NCBI GenBank assembly: GCA_013376995.1
Contig: JACAAZ010000007.1
Span: forward strand, 1-64,000
DNA: 64,000 nucleotides
Direction of reading: 5' to 3'
Source of the DNA: Bacteroidota bacterium
GTDB taxonomy: Bacteria; Bacteroidota; Bacteroidia; Bacteroidales; UBA4417
Positions 62,229 to 64,000 of this stretch are shown one piece after another. Numbering within the stretch: position 1 is the first letter of the stretch; each line of letters begins with the position of its first letter. A model generated the notes under the pieces. That model saw only the letters and a program-made list of their open reading frames with translations, was not told the origin of the DNA and searched no databases. The translations under genes were made by a program, and so were the position numbers.

Positions 62229-62993
62229 ATGAGGTTAAATTTCAGACATTTTGGACAGGGAGAACCATTGATTATTCTGCATGGTCTCTTTGGACAGAGC
62301 GATAACTGGGTTACCGTTGGTAAGCGATTAGCAGAGCATTTCTCTGTATTTATTCCTGATCAGCGTAATCACGGAATGTCCCCGCATTCAACTGTTCACA
62401 CTTACCCGGCACTTTCGGACGACCTTGCTGATTTTATGGATCAACATGATATTTCAAAGGCAAGGGTAATTGGCCATTCGATGGGAGGCAAGGTAGCAAT
62501 GACATTTGCTCTGGAACTTCCCGACAGGGTTGAGAAACTGGTTATCGTAGATATCAGTCCAAGAAAATACCCTGAAAGAAATGTTCATACTCAAGTAATT
62601 ACCCAAATGCTTTCCCTTAACCTTGATTCCTTGGGGTCCCGCACAGAAGCGGAAAAAATCCTGGAAGATCGGGTGCCGGATCCAAGAATAAAGATGTTCA
62701 TCCTCAAAAACTTGTATTATCAACTACCTGGTAAACTGGCGTGGCGACTTAATTTGGAAGCTATTAATCACAGCCTGCCCGAATTGTTTGATGGAATCTC
62801 GGCTGAAACTCAATATAGAGGGCCTGTTCTCTTTATTCGTGGAGCAGCGTCAGACTATATTTTAGATGAAGACCGGCCTCTAATTCAAAAATTATTTCCG
62901 CATTTCTCCCTGGAAACAATAACCGGGGCATCGCATTGGGTTCATGCAGATGCCCCGGATGAACTGTTTCATCAACTGGCACTCTTTCTATAG
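62229..62993 (+). CDS. Alpha/beta-hydrolase-fold esterase (YbfF-like)
   Basis: A 254-residue serine hydrolase. LIILHGLFGQSDNW is the oxyanion region, VIGHSMGGKVAMTFAL the nucleophile elbow (Ser about 100), VDISPRKYP the conserved strand after it, and ITGASHWVHADAPDEL the catalytic histidine. This fits the YbfF/ABHD11 group acting on short acyl or thioester substrates. No signal peptide. Third gene of the pdxJ operon, 5 bp after the MORN gene. Confidence 0.9.
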   Translation: MRLNFRHFGQGEPLIILHGLFGQSDNWVTVGKRLAEHFSVFIPDQRNHGMSPHSTVHTYPALSDDLADFMDQHDISKARVIGHSMGGKVAMTFALELPDRVEKLVIVDISPRKYPERNVHTQVITQMLSLNLDSLGSRTEAEKILEDRVPDPRIKMFILKNLYYQLPGKLAWRLNLEAINHSLPELFDGISAETQYRGPVLFIRGAASDYILDEDRPLIQKLFPHFSLETITGASHWVHADAPDELFHQLALFL

Positions 62994-63019
62994 ATTGAAT
63001 GCCAGGCCTTTATTCATAA

Positions 63020-63928
63020 TCAATATCGCTCTACATTAATACTGGCCATGCCGGCTTCCATATTGATGTGTATCTTGTTTTTGGCGTTTACATAATTATC
63101 TGTTTGATAATGGTGGTTGGAAGTTTTCTGGAAACCATTAAAACTTTTGCTTGCCAGGAAAGTATTGTTAGTGATCTCAGCACCGGCATCCTTTGGGATT
63201 CTTACAGTAATTGAGGCTGCACCTGCTTCTATGTTTACATTCGATTCAGGATAAAGATCGCCTAGTTTTACCTCAATATCGGATGCTCCTCCCTGTAAAT
63301 TGATTTTCCTGGTTTTGAATTTGCTAAGGTCAAAATTCACTTCAGCAGCTCCGACATTTAATTCGAGATCCCAAACTGGTACAGTATTCAGTTTCATTTT
63401 TACTGTATTCCTGACTTCACCTTTGAATTCAGCTTTATCCAACGAAAGCTTAATAACCCTCATACTGTCATTGTCATGTGATGTCATGGAATACTTTCCT
63501 TCAGACCCAGTGCGGTCAAGGTCGATCAGCTTGTCAGTTGTGTCTTTAATGCTGAAATCACCTACACCAATGTTCAAATCCAGGGTGGCATACCTTACTA
63601 TTGAATCCATGTCTTCTGACAGATTTTGGGATATAGGCTCTTCCATCTTATCATTGTTCCGGTCGTTGTAATTGAAGTGCCAGTTCCAGGAATCATTTTT
63701 TCCGAATTGCTGCACTACTACAAAGGCAATTACAATGGTTGCCAAAGATATGACTGCTTTAATCCAATCCTTTACAGGGATCAGCGAAACGCCCCAAAGT
63801 ATAAGTATAACTGGCCACAGGTTCCAGAATGTATGCCAGCTAAAGAATAGAATGCCAGTATTTTTCAGGATGAACAGGATGCCGATCAAAACTAGAAGGA
63901 CTCCCCAGAATATTTTGCGATAGCTCAT
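63020..63928 (-). CDS. LiaI/LiaF-like membrane protein (DUF5668-type)
   Basis: A 302-residue protein with an N-terminal LiaI/LiaF-like membrane region of four short spans (about 5-75: IFWGVLLVLIGILFILKNTG, LWPVILILWGVSLIP). A long extracytoplasmic or cytoplasmic beta-rich part follows, resembling the adhesin-like DUF4097/LiaF C-terminal fold (KINLQGGASDIEVKLGDLYP, NVNIEAGAASITVRIPKDAG, HINMEAGMASINVER). In Gram-positives LiaF restrains an envelope-stress kinase; such a role here is only a possibility. It converges with the hydrolase gene. Confidence 0.85.
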   Translation of the reverse strand: MSYRKIFWGVLLVLIGILFILKNTGILFFSWHTFWNLWPVILILWGVSLIPVKDWIKAVISLATIVIAFVVVQQFGKNDSWNWHFNYNDRNNDKMEEPISQNLSEDMDSIVRYATLDLNIGVGDFSIKDTTDKLIDLDRTGSEGKYSMTSHDNDSMRVIKLSLDKAEFKGEVRNTVKMKLNTVPVWDLELNVGAAEVNFDLSKFKTRKINLQGGASDIEVKLGDLYPESNVNIEAGAASITVRIPKDAGAEITNNTFLASKSFNGFQKTSNHHYQTDNYVNAKNKIHINMEAGMASINVERY

Positions 63929-64000
63929 GTCGAATTTATTTAAAGTTTAACGGCTTTTAATTTATTGAAGGCTAAAAGATCAGAATTTATCCTTGTCCTT

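Noticed and set aside
63980-64000. Possible end of another minus-strand gene at the right edge (codons reading KDKDKF then a stop)
   Set aside because: Only six codons are visible, so coding cannot be supported.

Overview
The window looks like a chromosome segment of a member of the Bacteroidota, probably Bacteroidales or Marinilabiliales-like. Three proteins (one cut by the window edge) are secreted types, and two of them end in type IX secretion (T9SS) sorting domains. The conserved envelope block pdxJ / CBS / POTRA-barrel / nadK / DUF6089 (PorG-like) / uppS / bamA / ompH / ompH is present. Many starts are preceded by TAnnTTTG, the -7 element of the Bacteroidota primary sigma factor. I saw no rRNA, tRNA, CRISPR array, integrase, transposase or prophage gene.

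Layout. 1-9805 (minus): two tandem paralogous giant secreted proteins, each with a PL9-like (pectate-lyase type) right-handed beta-helix followed by long arrays of ~102-residue cadherin-like repeats. 10613-12019: a polyprenyl glycosylphosphotransferase. 12509-19054: housekeeping and miscellaneous genes (lptB, pssA, DUF1697, an HSL-type esterase, an MBL hydrolase, queA). 19082-22736: a sulfur-redox unit with a Crp/Fnr regulator divergent from a sulfide:quinone oxidoreductase-like flavoprotein, a DUF1641 protein, a DsrC/TusE-like protein and a DsrE-family protein, with a perfect TGTGA-N6-TCACA palindrome between regulator and operon. 22750-27482: a TetR-EmrA-EmrB-TolC drug-efflux operon. 27667-31352: a CvfB-like S1 protein, an SDR and a secreted GH5 glycosidase. 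31868-36271: meaB, a glutamine synthetase, hsp20 and an EamA transporter. 36538-39927: a 2[4Fe-4S] ferredoxin divergent from the 2-oxoacid:ferredoxin oxidoreductase korAB.

40148-49020 is probably a surface-polysaccharide decoration region. It holds a divergent methyltransferase overlapping an FrhB-like iron-sulfur protein, a YbhN/UPF0104 membrane protein, an MBOAT acyltransferase with an AlgJ/AlgX-like partner, a polytopic GT-C-like protein and a GT2 glycosyltransferase. 49038-52044 holds an SpoU-class RNA methyltransferase, nadB and a gamma-carbonic-anhydrase-like protein. 52117-60825 (minus) is the outer-membrane biogenesis block. 60933-62993 is a tight pdxJ / MORN-repeat / alpha-beta hydrolase operon, and a LiaF-like membrane protein closes the window.

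How the parts connect. BamA, the Skp-like chaperones, UppS and the PorG-like protein support the envelope through which the T9SS cargo (beta-helix/cadherin proteins, GH5 enzyme) would be exported. KorAB with the ferredoxin suggests an anaerobic or facultative central metabolism. The SQR/DsrC/DsrE unit suggests sulfide or sulfane-sulfur handling. The best candidates for something under-described are the Crp-controlled sulfur unit, the two PL9-cadherin giants, and the FrhB-like/methyltransferase pair, whose cofactor motifs are degenerate.
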